64,000 nt of DNA from JAIYDJ01 sp031400505 (GTDB taxonomy: Bacteria > Pseudomonadota > Alphaproteobacteria > Rhodobacterales > Rhodobacteraceae), in the NCBI GenBank assembly GCA_031400505.1, contig JANNPZ010000040.1, forward strand, positions 30,626 to 94,625, written 5' to 3'. Position 1 is the first letter of the stretch; every line of letters starts with the position of its first letter. This document shows, piece after piece, positions 1-8,424 of the stretch. The notes under the pieces are model-generated. The model did no database searches, was not told the origin of the DNA, and was given only the letters and a program-made list of their open reading frames with translations. A program made the translations under genes and the position numbers.

Positions 1-76
1 GGAAGTGCCAGCGCGGAAATCTCAGCGCGCGATACAGCAGATACGTGGGGCAATTTTCCATTTCATAGTTAGACAT
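1..76 (-). CDS. Possible N-terminal fragment of an unknown protein
   Basis: A minus-strand reading frame opens with ATG and runs off the left edge of the window without a stop. It begins MSNYEMENCPTYLLYR. An AAGG stretch lies about ten bases before the start, and the frame begins 42 bases after the uup stop in the same direction, so it could be the next gene of that run. It is too short for any family assignment, and it could be a chance frame. Nothing else is visible between the edge and uup. Confidence 0.3.
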   Translation of the reverse strand, partial: MSNYEMENCPTYLLYRALRFPRWHF

Positions 77-118
77 AGCCGTTTCGCCTTGGCTTGCCAA
101 GGATCAAGCACGCTCCAG

Positions 119-1927
119 TCAGCCCGCCGCGCGTTCCTCCAGCGCCAGCCATTCGGCCTCGGCGTTGGCAAGCTGCGCCTGACGGTCGGCCAGCGCCTCG
201 GAGCCTTTGCGGAACTTGACCGGCTCGCGGGTGTAGAGGTCTTCGGATTCAAGCAGCGCCGCCAGCCGAGAGATTTCGGTTTCGAGCTTGGCGATCAGGT
301 CTGGAAGTGCTTCGAGCCGCTTGCGTTCGGTGAAGGACAAGCCTTCAAGCTTGCGGGCTGCGGGTTTGACAGCAGGCGCGCCGGGCTTTGCCTTGGCGGT
401 GGGGGTTTCCGCCGCCCCGGCCCCGCGTTGCGCGGCATAGTCAGACCAACCGCCGGGATAGGCGGTCACCGACCCCTGCCCCTCCATCGCCACCGTCGCC
501 GTGGCGATGCGGTCGATGAAATCGCGGTCGTGGCTGACCAGCAGCACCGTGCCGTCATAATCCCCGAGGATGTCTTGCAGCAGATCAAGGGTTTCAACGT
601 CAAGATCGTTGGTCGGCTCGTCAAGGATCAAGAGGTTCGACGGTTTCGCCATCAGCTTGGCTAGCAGTAGCCGCGCCTTTTCGCCCCCTGACAGCGAACG
701 CACCGGTGCGCGGGCTTGCCGCTCGTCGAAAAGAAAGTCCTTCAGATAAGCGATGACATGTTTAGGCGTGCCGCGGACCATCACCTGATCGGAATTGCCG
801 GACACCGCCATGGTCGGATCGCCGGTCAGATTGTCCCACAGGCTCATCTCGGGGTTCAACTGAGCGCGGGTCTGGTCGAACACGGCGATGTCGAGGTTGG
901 TGCCAAGCTGGATCGTGCCGCTGTCGGGTTGGACCTCGCCGGTAAGCATCTTCAAAAGCGTGGTTTTGCCGACCCCGTTGGCCCCAACGAAGGCAACCCT
1001 GTCGCCACGCAGGACGCGTAAGTCAAAGTCGTCAACGATCGTCTTGTCGCCAAAGATCTTGCCGATGCCGCGCGCCTCTACCACGCGCTTGCCCGACTGC
1101 ACCCCTGATTCGAATTCCATCGCGGCGGTGCCTTGGCGCCGGATCTGCGATCCGCGTTCATCGCGCAAGGCAGCCAGCGCGCGTACCCGGCCCTGATTTC
1201 GCTTGCGTCGGGCCGAGATGCCTTCGACGGCCCATTTCGCCTCGGCCTTGATCTTGCGATCGAGCTTGTGGCGGGCATCGTCTTCCTCGGCCCAGACGGT
1301 TTCGCGCCACTCTTCAAACCCGTCGAACCCGGATTCGCGGCGACGAACCTGCCCGCGGTCGATCCACAAAGTCGCCTTCGTCAGCGCGCGCAAAAAGGCG
1401 CGGTCGTGCGAGATGAGGACAAAAGCCGTGCGGGTGCCCTTCAATTCCTCTTCAAGCCATTCGATCGCCTGAATGTCGAGATGGTTGGTCGGCTCGTCGA
1501 GCAGCATCAACTCGGGCGCCTCGGCCAGCAGTTTTGCCAGAGCGGCCCGGCGCCGTTCACCGCCCGAGGCGGTTGCCACCGGGGTTTCAGGGTTGAACTT
1601 CAGCCCTTCGGCAACCATTGGCACCTTGTAGGCCTCGTCTTCGGGCAATTGCGATGCCGCAAAATCACCTAGCGTCGCATGCCCCGACAGATCGGGGTCT
1701 TGCTCCATGTAGCCCACGGTCACGCCCGGCGGCACCACGCGAAGGCCTGCGTCAGGCTCTACCAGCCCCGCCATCACCTTCATCAGGGTCGATTTTCCCG
1801 ACCCGTTGCGACCGACCAGTGCAACCCGGTCACCAGGTTGGACCACCAGATCAAGGTTGTCGAAAATCGGATTCCCGCCGAAGGTCAGCGAGATACCGGA
1901 AAGTTGCAAAAGGGGTGCGCGTGCCAT
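119..1927 (-). CDS. uup: ABC-F family ATPase (Uup-like)
   Basis: This soluble protein has two ABC ATPase domains in one 602-residue chain and no membrane segments, which is the ABC-F layout. The first domain has Walker A GRNGSGKST (about residues 39-47), signature SGGER (about 121) and Walker B LLLDEPTNHLD. The second has GANGVGKTT, LSGGEKARLLLAK and LILDEPTNDLD. A charged, coiled-coil-like C-terminal extension of about 70 residues (KRLEALPDLIAKLETEISRL) matches the DNA-binding tail of Uup. Family members act on ribosomes or on nucleic acid and have been linked to precise transposon excision. The ATG start at the conserved N-terminus fits. Confidence 0.93.
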   Translation of the reverse strand: MARAPLLQLSGISLTFGGNPIFDNLDLVVQPGDRVALVGRNGSGKSTLMKVMAGLVEPDAGLRVVPPGVTVGYMEQDPDLSGHATLGDFAASQLPEDEAYKVPMVAEGLKFNPETPVATASGGERRRAALAKLLAEAPELMLLDEPTNHLDIQAIEWLEEELKGTRTAFVLISHDRAFLRALTKATLWIDRGQVRRRESGFDGFEEWRETVWAEEDDARHKLDRKIKAEAKWAVEGISARRKRNQGRVRALAALRDERGSQIRRQGTAAMEFESGVQSGKRVVEARGIGKIFGDKTIVDDFDLRVLRGDRVAFVGANGVGKTTLLKMLTGEVQPDSGTIQLGTNLDIAVFDQTRAQLNPEMSLWDNLTGDPTMAVSGNSDQVMVRGTPKHVIAYLKDFLFDERQARAPVRSLSGGEKARLLLAKLMAKPSNLLILDEPTNDLDVETLDLLQDILGDYDGTVLLVSHDRDFIDRIATATVAMEGQGSVTAYPGGWSDYAAQRGAGAAETPTAKAKPGAPAVKPAARKLEGLSFTERKRLEALPDLIAKLETEISRLAALLESEDLYTREPVKFRKGSEALADRQAQLANAEAEWLALEERAAG

Positions 1928-1987
1928 GAAGGCGAGGTATTCGGGCGCGGGCGGTTCGTCAACTCACCGCGCGCCGCACAGCAGCAT

Positions 1988-2743
1988 TTATCCGGCAACT
2001 GCCCGCAACAGCCTGGCGCGAGCAGGCGGGATCGCCCGGATCTCAAGTCCGGTAAACACATGCAGCGTGTTCAAATCGCGGTCCACCACGGCATGGTCGC
2101 TGACCCAACCGCCCATCATCAGATAGGTTCGCAACAAGGGCGGCATGTCCAGCAGGGCGCGCTTGACGTCCGGCTTGCGACTTCGCAGCACGCGGGCAAA
2201 GCGAAAGACATTGGGCGCCTTGACCCGTGGCAGCCAGCGTTTGGGGGCAAGATGGCGGTCTTTCAGCATCGCCAGCGCCTCTGCATGCGCCGACGCCTCG
2301 GCCCCGTCGAAAGACGAACAGCCAAACAGCAGCTCCACCCCTTGGGCATCCACCAGCTTGGTCATCGCCCCCCAGGCCACACGCAGGATGTCGGGGTCCT
2401 TCCAGTCGGGATGAATACAGAATCGTCCCAGTTCCAGCATCGGACCCGTGAAATCCGCCAAGCCGTCAAGGTTGTAGTACTGCGCCGAATAGCTGCGTCC
2501 GATCTCGGCTCCGTCCTGCAAGGGCAGCAGCCGGAAACAGCACACCAACGTACCCGTGCGAACCTCTTCTACCAGCATATGCTGACAGGCGGCATCAAAA
2601 GCATCGGTGTCCAGCGCAAGCTCGTGTTGCCCAAGGCCGCGCATCGCGCGAAACGTCAAGTGCCGCAACCCTTGCGCCGCGAGAACATCCCCCGGCGTCT
2701 GGGCCAGTCGTGCTGCAAAGCGTCCGCGCGTCATGGGAAACAT
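1988..2743 (-). CDS. olsB: L-ornithine N-alpha-acyltransferase (OlsB-like, GNAT fold)
   Basis: This protein of about 250 residues resembles OlsB, which transfers a 3-hydroxyacyl chain from ACP to ornithine and makes lyso-ornithine lipid, the first step of phosphorus-free membrane lipid synthesis. Family-typical segments are LTFRAMRG near the N-terminus, then GRSYSAQYYNL, LELGRFCIHPDW and LLFGCSSFDG. A GGAGG motif precedes a GTG-ATG pair; I chose the ATG. No olsA acyltransferase is adjacent, although the two are often paired; the acyltransferase near 18.8-19.7 kb could fill that role, but this is only inference. The gene is divergent from msrB. Confidence 0.85.
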   Translation of the reverse strand: MFPMTRGRFAARLAQTPGDVLAAQGLRHLTFRAMRGLGQHELALDTDAFDAACQHMLVEEVRTGTLVCCFRLLPLQDGAEIGRSYSAQYYNLDGLADFTGPMLELGRFCIHPDWKDPDILRVAWGAMTKLVDAQGVELLFGCSSFDGAEASAHAEALAMLKDRHLAPKRWLPRVKAPNVFRFARVLRSRKPDVKRALLDMPPLLRTYLMMGGWVSDHAVVDRDLNTLHVFTGLEIRAIPPARARLLRAVAG

Positions 2744-2851
2744 CACGCCTCCTTTATCGAGCTTGGCTCGGGCTTGGCGAACGGTTGCTCTCGGCTTAAA
2801 TAGTTACAGCGTCGAGATGACGCGAATGTAACAGGGCACGGGAGCTTCGCG

Positions 2852-3244
2852 ATGGACAAAATTCAAAAGACCGAAGGTGAATGGCGCGCGCAGCTCAGCG
2901 ATCTGGCCTACAAGGTCACGCGGCAGCATGGCACCGAACGCGCCCATTCGCATGACAATTTTCCCAAGGACCCCGGCACCTATCGCTGCGTATGTTGCGA
3001 CGCCCCGCTGTTTGATCAAAGCACGAAGTTCGAGTCAGGCACCGGCTGGCCATCGTTCTTTGCGCCGCTTGCCCCCGAAGCCGTGGAAACCAGCGAGGAT
3101 CGCGGGTTCTTCATGCGGCGGACCGAAGTGCACTGCGCGCGGTGCGAGGCGCATCTGGGGCATGTGTTTCCCGATGGCCCGGCACCGACCGGCCTGCGCT
3201 ATTGCATGAACGGTGTCGCCCTAACCTTCGAAACCGGCACCTGA
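2852..3244 (+). CDS. msrB: Peptide-methionine (R)-S-oxide reductase
   Basis: MsrB reduces the R form of methionine sulfoxide in oxidised proteins. The 130-residue length is normal for the single-domain enzyme. Two CxxC pairs (CVCC near residue 48 and CARC near residue 93) are the usual structural zinc ligands. The catalytic motif RYCMNGVAL lies near the C-terminus, and SGTGWPSFF and HLGHVFPDGP are family signatures. It stands alone between divergent olsB and the convergent bamE-like gene, whose stop lies only a few bases away. Confidence 0.95.
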   Translation: MDKIQKTEGEWRAQLSDLAYKVTRQHGTERAHSHDNFPKDPGTYRCVCCDAPLFDQSTKFESGTGWPSFFAPLAPEAVETSEDRGFFMRRTEVHCARCEAHLGHVFPDGPAPTGLRYCMNGVALTFETGT

Positions 3245-3247
3245 CCG

Positions 3248-3748
3248 TCACTGGTCCAGCAGGGACCCTGCATTGATACCGCCAATGTTGCCGAACAACT
3301 GCCGGACAAGGCTTGCGCCTTTGACGTTGCTGTCAGTCACACGTCGCGAGATTGGCACGATACGTCCCTTTTCAAGGCCGAATCGTTCGACATTCTCGAC
3401 CACACCTTCTTCGGTAAAAGTGATTGCGACCACCTGGCGGTCTTCCTCCAGCGGCGGCAGAACACCGCGCTGTTTCCAGCGGCTTTGAATGTAGTACCAA
3501 CCCAAATCGTTCAACAATCCCGCAGCGGACGGGCGGCCAACCGCGACGGCCACAGTGTCGCGGTTGTCGACGCCGACTTCAATCAGTGCGAGTTCTTCGT
3601 CGCTGGGCACATAGCCGTTGTTCCGATAGACGGGTGTGCAAGCGGTTGCCGCGCAAACCGCCAAAACGCAAGCGGCACGGCCAAGGTTCCGCACGGCGGC
3701 GGCCCAGGTCAGAATGCCGATGCGAACCGTCCCGTCGAAATGCGTCAT
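3248..3748 (-). CDS. bamE: Outer-membrane protein assembly factor BamE-like lipoprotein
   Basis: The protein is about 166 residues from the ATG giving MTHFDGTVRIG. It has a hydrophobic N-terminal segment ending in a lipobox-like AATAC, followed by a SmpA/OmlA (BamE) domain with VAVAVGRPSAAGLLNDLGWYY and a beta-rich core (VVAITFTEEGVVENVERFGLE). BamE is a small lipoprotein of the BAM complex that folds outer-membrane beta-barrels. An upstream start would add residues before the signal segment and is less likely. It is divergent from yceD, an arrangement that I recall as common in Rhodobacterales. Confidence 0.85.
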   Translation of the reverse strand: MTHFDGTVRIGILTWAAAVRNLGRAACVLAVCAATACTPVYRNNGYVPSDEELALIEVGVDNRDTVAVAVGRPSAAGLLNDLGWYYIQSRWKQRGVLPPLEEDRQVVAITFTEEGVVENVERFGLEKGRIVPISRRVTDSNVKGASLVRQLFGNIGGINAGSLLDQ

Positions 3749-3944
3749 GCCTGCCCTCGTCTTGCCGCGCTGACCGACCCTGCGATGCTCTTGCCAGCGC
3801 CACAAGCTGGCACTATCGACAGAAGGAACAAATCGCAGATGCGCCCAACCTCTGCCTCCGGCTTACGACAGGTCGCGGCCCGGTTCAAGAATGGAACACA
3901 AGAGCAGCCCGAGAGGGAGCAGCCGCGCCATGAAAGGCAAACCC

Positions 3945-4517
3945 ATGACAGATGAACCCGCCCTGCCCACTTTGCCCCTCGCCACCGCACAATTGCTGCG
4001 TCGCAAACAGACCACTCTGGCCTTTGCCCCGGATGCCCGGGCGCGGGCGGCAATCGCATCGGCGCTGGACCTGGTGAGTTTGCCGACATTTCGGATGACC
4101 GGCGAAGTGACAATTTCCGGCAAGCATGACCTGCTTTTGAAGGGCCGGATTTCGGCGCGGGTCATTCAGCCCTGTGCGGTTTCGCTGGTGCCGGTGGAAA
4201 CCCGGATCGACGAGCCGGTCTTGCGGCGCTATCAGGCCGAATTCGACGAGCCGGGCGGTGCCGAAGTCGAGATGCCGGAAGATGACAGCATCGAGCCGCT
4301 GACCGACAGTATCGATGCCGCAGCGGTTGCGATCGAGGCGCTGGCGCTGGCTTTGCCGATGTATCCACGCGCCGCAGGGGCAGATCTGGGCGAAACGTTG
4401 TTCGCCCCGCCGGGGACGGCACCTTTGCGCGACGCGGACCTGCGACCCTTTGCTGGTCTTGCAGACCTGGTTGGCAAATCCGGCCGGGACAAGTCCGATC
4501 CCGAGGCAACCGGGTGA
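3945..4517 (+). CDS. YceD/DUF177 family protein
   Basis: This protein of about 190 residues, starting MTDEPALPTLP, lies upstream of rpmF, the classic location of YceD (DUF177). The sequence shows the family pattern with a conserved Cys (RVIQPCAVSLVPVETRIDEP) followed by an acidic segment (EMPEDDSIEPLTDSID) and ALALALPMYPRA. YceD proteins have been linked to ribosome or rRNA metabolism through their genetic association with L32. A longer frame with an upstream ATG exists but lacks family support. Confidence 0.85.
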   Translation: MTDEPALPTLPLATAQLLRRKQTTLAFAPDARARAAIASALDLVSLPTFRMTGEVTISGKHDLLLKGRISARVIQPCAVSLVPVETRIDEPVLRRYQAEFDEPGGAEVEMPEDDSIEPLTDSIDAAAVAIEALALALPMYPRAAGADLGETLFAPPGTAPLRDADLRPFAGLADLVGKSGRDKSDPEATG

Positions 4518-4534
4518 ACCTGTGGAAAAGGGAC

Positions 4535-4562
4535 TTGCACGGCGCGCAAATCCCGCTATGTT
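4535..4562 (+). promoter_or_regulatory. Predicted sigma-70-type promoter for rpmF-plsX-fabH
   Basis: TTGCAC and TATGTT are separated by 16 bases and lie about 100 bases before the L32 start, in the 145-base gap after yceD. The position suits a separate promoter for the ribosomal protein and lipid genes. It is read by eye only. Confidence 0.5.
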
Positions 4563-4662
4563 CCGCGCCTTACTCGCTGGTGTGCTGCGGCGTTGATCTG
4601 CGCATAACCTGTTGTTTCTAAATAATATCCGGGGCACGCCCCGCTACCCCGAGGTATATGCT

Positions 4663-4866
4663 ATGGCTGTTCCGCAGAATCGCACCACCAAATCCCGCCG
4701 CAACATGCGCCGTTCGCACGATGCGCTGGTTGCAGGAAACCCGCAAGACTGCAGCAATTGCGGCGAGTTGAAGCGCCCTCACCATGTTTGCCCGTCGTGT
4801 GGCCACTATGACGCGCGTGAAGTCGTAGCGGCAGCGACTGTCGAACTTGACGAGGACGCGGCGTAA
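4663..4866 (+). CDS. rpmF: 50S ribosomal protein L32
   Basis: This is a 67-residue basic protein starting MAVPQNRTTKSRRNMRRSHD, which is diagnostic of L32. It carries the zinc-ribbon CxxC pairs (CSNCGELKRPHHVCPSCGHY), so it is the zinc-binding form. The upstream in-frame extension lacks homology. It sits between yceD and plsX, the arrangement conserved across most bacteria, which links ribosome supply to phospholipid synthesis. Confidence 0.97.
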   Translation: MAVPQNRTTKSRRNMRRSHDALVAGNPQDCSNCGELKRPHHVCPSCGHYDAREVVAAATVELDEDAA

Positions 4867-4894
4867 GCCGCCGCCCTTTGCGCGGGTCGGACCT

Positions 4895-5995
4895 GTGTCC
4901 AGCGGACAAGACACGCAGACAACAGCGACCGCCCATCGCATTGTGATATCCGTAGATGCGATGGGTTCTGATCGCGGCCCATCCGCCGTTGTTGCCGGCA
5001 TGGTTTTGTCGGCGCGCGCCAACCCGGCGATAGCCTTTATCCTGCACGGAGACGAAGCGGTCTTGCGGCCAGCGGTCGAGCGTCGGCGCGAGTTGCGCGG
5101 ACGCTGCACGATCCGCCACGCCGCACGGGTTGTCACCATGCATGACAAACCCAGCCAGGTGATGTGGCATGGCGAAGGCACCTCGATGTGGGGTGCCGTT
5201 GACAGCGTCAAGAATGGCGAGGCGACGGTCGCGGTCAGTTGTGGCAACACCGGCGCCCTGATGGCTTTGGCAATGATCCGGCTGCGCAAGTTGCCAGGGA
5301 TCAATCGCCCGGCCATTGCCTGCCTGTGGCCAAGCCGAAATCCTGGTGGTTTCAACCTGATGCTGGATGTGGGTGCCGACGTGAAGGCAGATGCCGCCGA
5401 CCTGTTGCAGTTTGCCCTGATGGGAGCGTCTTATGCCCGCAACGGCTTGAACCTGTCGCGCCCGCGGGTCGGGTTGTTGAACGTCGGCACAGAAGAACAT
5501 AAAGGCCGGGCCGAGTTGAAACTGGCCCATGATTTGCTTGGCGCGGCCACGCAGGCCGGGGACTATGACTATGTCGGCTTTGTCGAAGGCGGTGACATTC
5601 CTTCGGCCCGGGTGGATGTGATCGTGACCGATGGCTTTACCGGCAACATCGCGCTGAAAACCGGCGAAGGAACCGCCAAGCTGATCTCTGATTTTCTGAA
5701 AGAGGCCTACAACGCGACCTTCTTGTCAAAATTCGCAGCCCTTCTTGCCTATACGTCTTTGAAACGCCTGCAAAAGCGCATTGATCCACGCCGGGTCAAT
5801 GGTGGGGTGTTCCTTGGGTTGAACGGCACAGTGGTGAAATCCCACGGTTCCGCCGATGCAACCGGGGTGTCCGCCGCGATCAAGCTTGCGTTTCAATTGG
5901 CACAATCCGGGTTTCAGGAACGCCTTGCTGCACGGGTTGCACAAGCAGGTCGGGCAGGGCAGGATGCCATCGCCGAAGGGGTGGTGACCGAATGA
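4895..5995 (+). CDS. plsX: Phosphate acyltransferase PlsX
   Basis: PlsX converts acyl-ACP to acyl-phosphate, the donor for PlsY in phosphatidic acid synthesis. The family N-terminus VISVDAMGSDRGPSAVV is clear, followed by VSCGNTGALMALAMIRL, GLLNVGTEEHKG and the C-terminal GVFLGLNGTVVKSHG. There is no ATG near the N-terminus. A GTG just downstream of the rpmF stop is my choice; a TTG 48 bases earlier would overlap rpmF. The stop overlaps the fabH start by four bases (ATGA), pointing to translational coupling. Confidence 0.95.
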   Translation: MSSGQDTQTTATAHRIVISVDAMGSDRGPSAVVAGMVLSARANPAIAFILHGDEAVLRPAVERRRELRGRCTIRHAARVVTMHDKPSQVMWHGEGTSMWGAVDSVKNGEATVAVSCGNTGALMALAMIRLRKLPGINRPAIACLWPSRNPGGFNLMLDVGADVKADAADLLQFALMGASYARNGLNLSRPRVGLLNVGTEEHKGRAELKLAHDLLGAATQAGDYDYVGFVEGGDIPSARVDVIVTDGFTGNIALKTGEGTAKLISDFLKEAYNATFLSKFAALLAYTSLKRLQKRIDPRRVNGGVFLGLNGTVVKSHGSADATGVSAAIKLAFQLAQSGFQERLAARVAQAGRAGQDAIAEGVVTE

Positions 5996-6963
5996 CAATA
6001 CGCGCCGTGGTCAGGGGCGTCGGGCACTATCTGCCCGACCGCATCGTGCCGAATTCCGAATTGGAAAAGCTGGTTGCAACCACTGATGAATGGATCAGGG
6101 CACGCTCGGGCATAGAGAAGAGGCACTTCGCGGCTGCAGGACAGATGACGTCCGATCTCGCGACGCGTGCAGCCAAGGCGGCAATCGCCGCGGCCGGCAT
6201 GCCGGCCGACGATCTGGATGCGATCATCGTGGCAACCTCGACGGCGGATTTCACCTTTCCGTCCGTTGCCACGATGGTTCAGGCCGAACTGGGAATGACC
6301 CGGGGGTTTGCCTTTGATGTGCAGGCGGTCTGTGCGGGCTTTGTCTATGCGCTGGCAAATGCCAACGCGCTGATCCAGTCGGGTCAGGCACAGCGCGTAT
6401 TAGTCATCGGGGCGGAAACCTTCAGCCGCCTGATGGACTGGACCGACCGCACGACGTGTGTCCTGTTTGGCGACGGCGCGGGTGCGCTGGTGCTTGAGGG
6501 CGTGGAAAGTGCCGGCGAACCGTCGGACCGTGGCATCCTTGCGACCGATTTGCACAGCGACGGGCGCTATCGCGACCTGCTGTTTGTCGATGGCGGCACG
6601 TCCAGCGGAAAGACGGGGCACTTGCGGATGCAAGGGAAGGAAGTTTTTCGCCATGCGATTGAAAAACTTGCCGAAACTGCACATGCGGCATTGCAGAAGG
6701 CCAAACTTTCTGCCGAAGATGTGACGTGGATTGTGCCACATCAGGCCAATATCAGGATCATCGAAGGCACCGCCAAGCGGATGCATGTTGAAATGGATCG
6801 CGTCGTGGTGACTGTTCAGGACCACGGCAACACCTCCGCTGCATCGATCCCGCTGGCACTTTCTGTGGGTGTAGAACGCGGGCAGATCAAACAGGGTGAT
6901 CTTTTGGTAACCGAAGCAATCGGTGGCGGGCTGGCCTGGGGATCAGTGGTTCTGCGCTGGTAA
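5992..6963 (+). CDS. fabH: Beta-ketoacyl-ACP synthase III
   Basis: FabH condenses acetyl-CoA with malonyl-ACP to start fatty-acid synthesis. The 323-residue protein has the full catalytic triad in family context: Cys114 in DVQAVCAGF, His in VPHQANIRI and Asn in GNTSAASIPLAL. The glycine-rich C-terminus GGGLAWGSVVLRW is typical. It is translationally coupled to plsX, so acyl chain initiation and its use for phospholipids are encoded together. Confidence 0.97.
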   Translation: MTIRAVVRGVGHYLPDRIVPNSELEKLVATTDEWIRARSGIEKRHFAAAGQMTSDLATRAAKAAIAAAGMPADDLDAIIVATSTADFTFPSVATMVQAELGMTRGFAFDVQAVCAGFVYALANANALIQSGQAQRVLVIGAETFSRLMDWTDRTTCVLFGDGAGALVLEGVESAGEPSDRGILATDLHSDGRYRDLLFVDGGTSSGKTGHLRMQGKEVFRHAIEKLAETAHAALQKAKLSAEDVTWIVPHQANIRIIEGTAKRMHVEMDRVVVTVQDHGNTSAASIPLALSVGVERGQIKQGDLLVTEAIGGGLAWGSVVLRW

Positions 6964-7049
6964 GATCGACTGCGAAGAAGCCGGTCCAAGCCACTGATAT
7001 TGACTCGTTTATTCATCCCGCGCATGCTGCAGGAAAATGGGGGACGAAG

Positions 7050-7352
7050 ATGAGTGAAAAGACACTGACGCGCATGGATTTGTCCGAGGCAGTTTTCCGA
7101 GAGGTCGGTTTGTCGCGAAATGAATCCGCACAACTCGTCGAGCAGGTTCTGCAACATCTGTCGGATGCTTTGGCAAGCGGCGAGACGGTCAAGATATCGT
7201 CTTTCGGCACTTTTTCAGTGCGCGCGAAATCGGCCCGCATTGGTCGCAACCCCAAGACAGGCGACGAGGTTCCGATCAGCCCGCGCCGTGTGTTGACCTT
7301 TCGACCGTCGCATCTGATGAAAGATCGCGTCGCAGTGAGCAAGAAACACTAA
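7050..7352 (+). CDS. ihfA: Integration host factor subunit alpha
   Basis: This is a 100-residue HU/IHF-fold protein. It carries the family motif GRNPKTGDEVPISPRRVLTF, which forms the DNA-intercalating beta-arm, and KISSFGTFSVRAKSARIGRN. The start MSEKTLTRMDLSEAVF matches IhfA rather than IhfB or HU. It lies downstream of fabH and is followed within 14 bases by a MerR-type gene, an order typical of alphaproteobacteria. It bends DNA for transcription, replication and recombination. Confidence 0.95.
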   Translation: MSEKTLTRMDLSEAVFREVGLSRNESAQLVEQVLQHLSDALASGETVKISSFGTFSVRAKSARIGRNPKTGDEVPISPRRVLTFRPSHLMKDRVAVSKKH

Positions 7353-7365
7353 GGCCTGAACGCGG

Positions 7366-8229
7366 ATGGACAAGTCGCCAGAAGCCTTCCGCACGATCAG
7401 CGAAGTGGCGGAAGCCCTTGAGACGCCTGCGCATGTCTTGCGATTTTGGGAAAGCCGGTTTCCACAGATCCGTCCCGTCAAACGTGCTGGCGGACGGCGG
7501 TACTATCGCCCTACAGACATCGCCTTGCTGACAGGGATAAAGCGACTGCTTCACGACGAAGGTTTGACCATTCGCGGCGTGCAGAAAATTCTTCGGGAAC
7601 AAGGTGTTCGTCACGTCGCGGGCCTGACGGGGACGCCAGAGGGCAATCCGGATGTCGTCGATGCTCATGCAGCACTGGAAGATGCCCTTACGGAAGGGCT
7701 TGGCGCAGAACCACAGCGCGCCGACATTAACATCTCTGTCGCCGAGGTGGAAACGGCGCAGGTCTTTGCGCTGGAAACTGCATTGCGCAAGGTTTCGCAA
7801 GATGCAGCGCTAAAGACGGCAGATTTGTTCGACATCTTGGTTGGCACGGGTGGTGCGTCTGCCCCCCTGTCGGCAAGTTCGCCCGAAACCCCAAAGCCGT
7901 TTGGCGTGGGGCAAAGCGCCCCCGATAGTGCCCGGCAAGACGGGCATCCGGTAGCTGCAGACCAAAACGATCCAGAACCAGAGCTTGCCAGCCTTGCAAG
8001 GCAAACCGCGCCGGTTCCGCCCGAACCAATTCTGGTAGCGCCCGCTTTGCCGACACAGACCTACCAAACAGAGGCAGCGCCGGCACAGTCCTGGGCAGCT
8101 TTGCTGCGCGCCCTGCCTGCGAAGATGGATGACGACCTGCTCGGGGCGTTGCAGTCGCTTCGGGATCGGATCGCGGCGCATCGTGACCGCTTGATCATGG
8201 CTGCCGATTCAAGCGGCAATCGGGGCTAG
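7366..8229 (+). CDS. MerR family transcriptional regulator with long C-terminal region
   Basis: This 287-residue protein has an N-terminal MerR winged helix-turn-helix (TISEVAEALETPAHVLRFWE...GGRRYYRPTDIALL, roughly residues 8-75). A long, Ala/Pro-rich, low-complexity C-terminal half follows, with no recognisable ligand domain or metal-binding cysteines. MerR proteins of this type sit next to ihfA in many Rhodobacterales and have no well-defined target. The coding start follows ihfA closely, so it is probably co-transcribed with it. Confidence 0.85.
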   Translation: MDKSPEAFRTISEVAEALETPAHVLRFWESRFPQIRPVKRAGGRRYYRPTDIALLTGIKRLLHDEGLTIRGVQKILREQGVRHVAGLTGTPEGNPDVVDAHAALEDALTEGLGAEPQRADINISVAEVETAQVFALETALRKVSQDAALKTADLFDILVGTGGASAPLSASSPETPKPFGVGQSAPDSARQDGHPVAADQNDPEPELASLARQTAPVPPEPILVAPALPTQTYQTEAAPAQSWAALLRALPAKMDDDLLGALQSLRDRIAAHRDRLIMAADSSGNRG

Positions 8230-8285
8230 GGCGATGCGCTTTCGTGCTTGCTCCCAACCGGATAATCGTTATGTATCGCTGTTGT

Positions 8286-8363
8286 CGGGCCGTAGCGCAG
8301 CCTGGTTAGCGCGTCCGTCTGGGGGGCGGAAGGTCGAGAGTTCGAATCTCTCCGGCCCGACCA
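8286..8363 (+). tRNA. tRNA-Pro (anticodon GGG)
   Basis: A full cloverleaf can be drawn. The seven-base acceptor stem CGGGCCG/CGGCCCG is perfect, the D arm is GCGC...GCGC, the anticodon stem TCCGT/GCGGA encloses CTGGGGG (anticodon GGG), and the T arm is GAGAG-TTCGAAT-CTCTC. The 3' CCA is encoded in the DNA. A possible weak promoter (TTGCTC, then TATGTA after 16 bases) lies just upstream. Confidence 0.97.
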
Positions 8364-8373
8364 AAATCGAAAC

Positions 8374-8406
8374 CGTCCGCCGACTGCGAGGCTGCGCGGA
8401 CGTTTT
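8374..8406 (+). terminator. Terminator after tRNA-Pro
   Basis: A perfect seven-base stem CGTCCGC/GCGGACG, with a 15-base loop, is followed by TTTTCGTTTT. It lies directly after the tRNA and before the dcd start. Confidence 0.65.
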
Positions 8407-8424
8407 CGTTTTCGGATCAGTGCA

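Noticed and set aside
8286..8363. tRNA-Pro as an integration site for a mobile island
   Set aside because: Downstream is the housekeeping dcd gene, no integrase is present and I see no repeat of the tRNA 3' end within the window.
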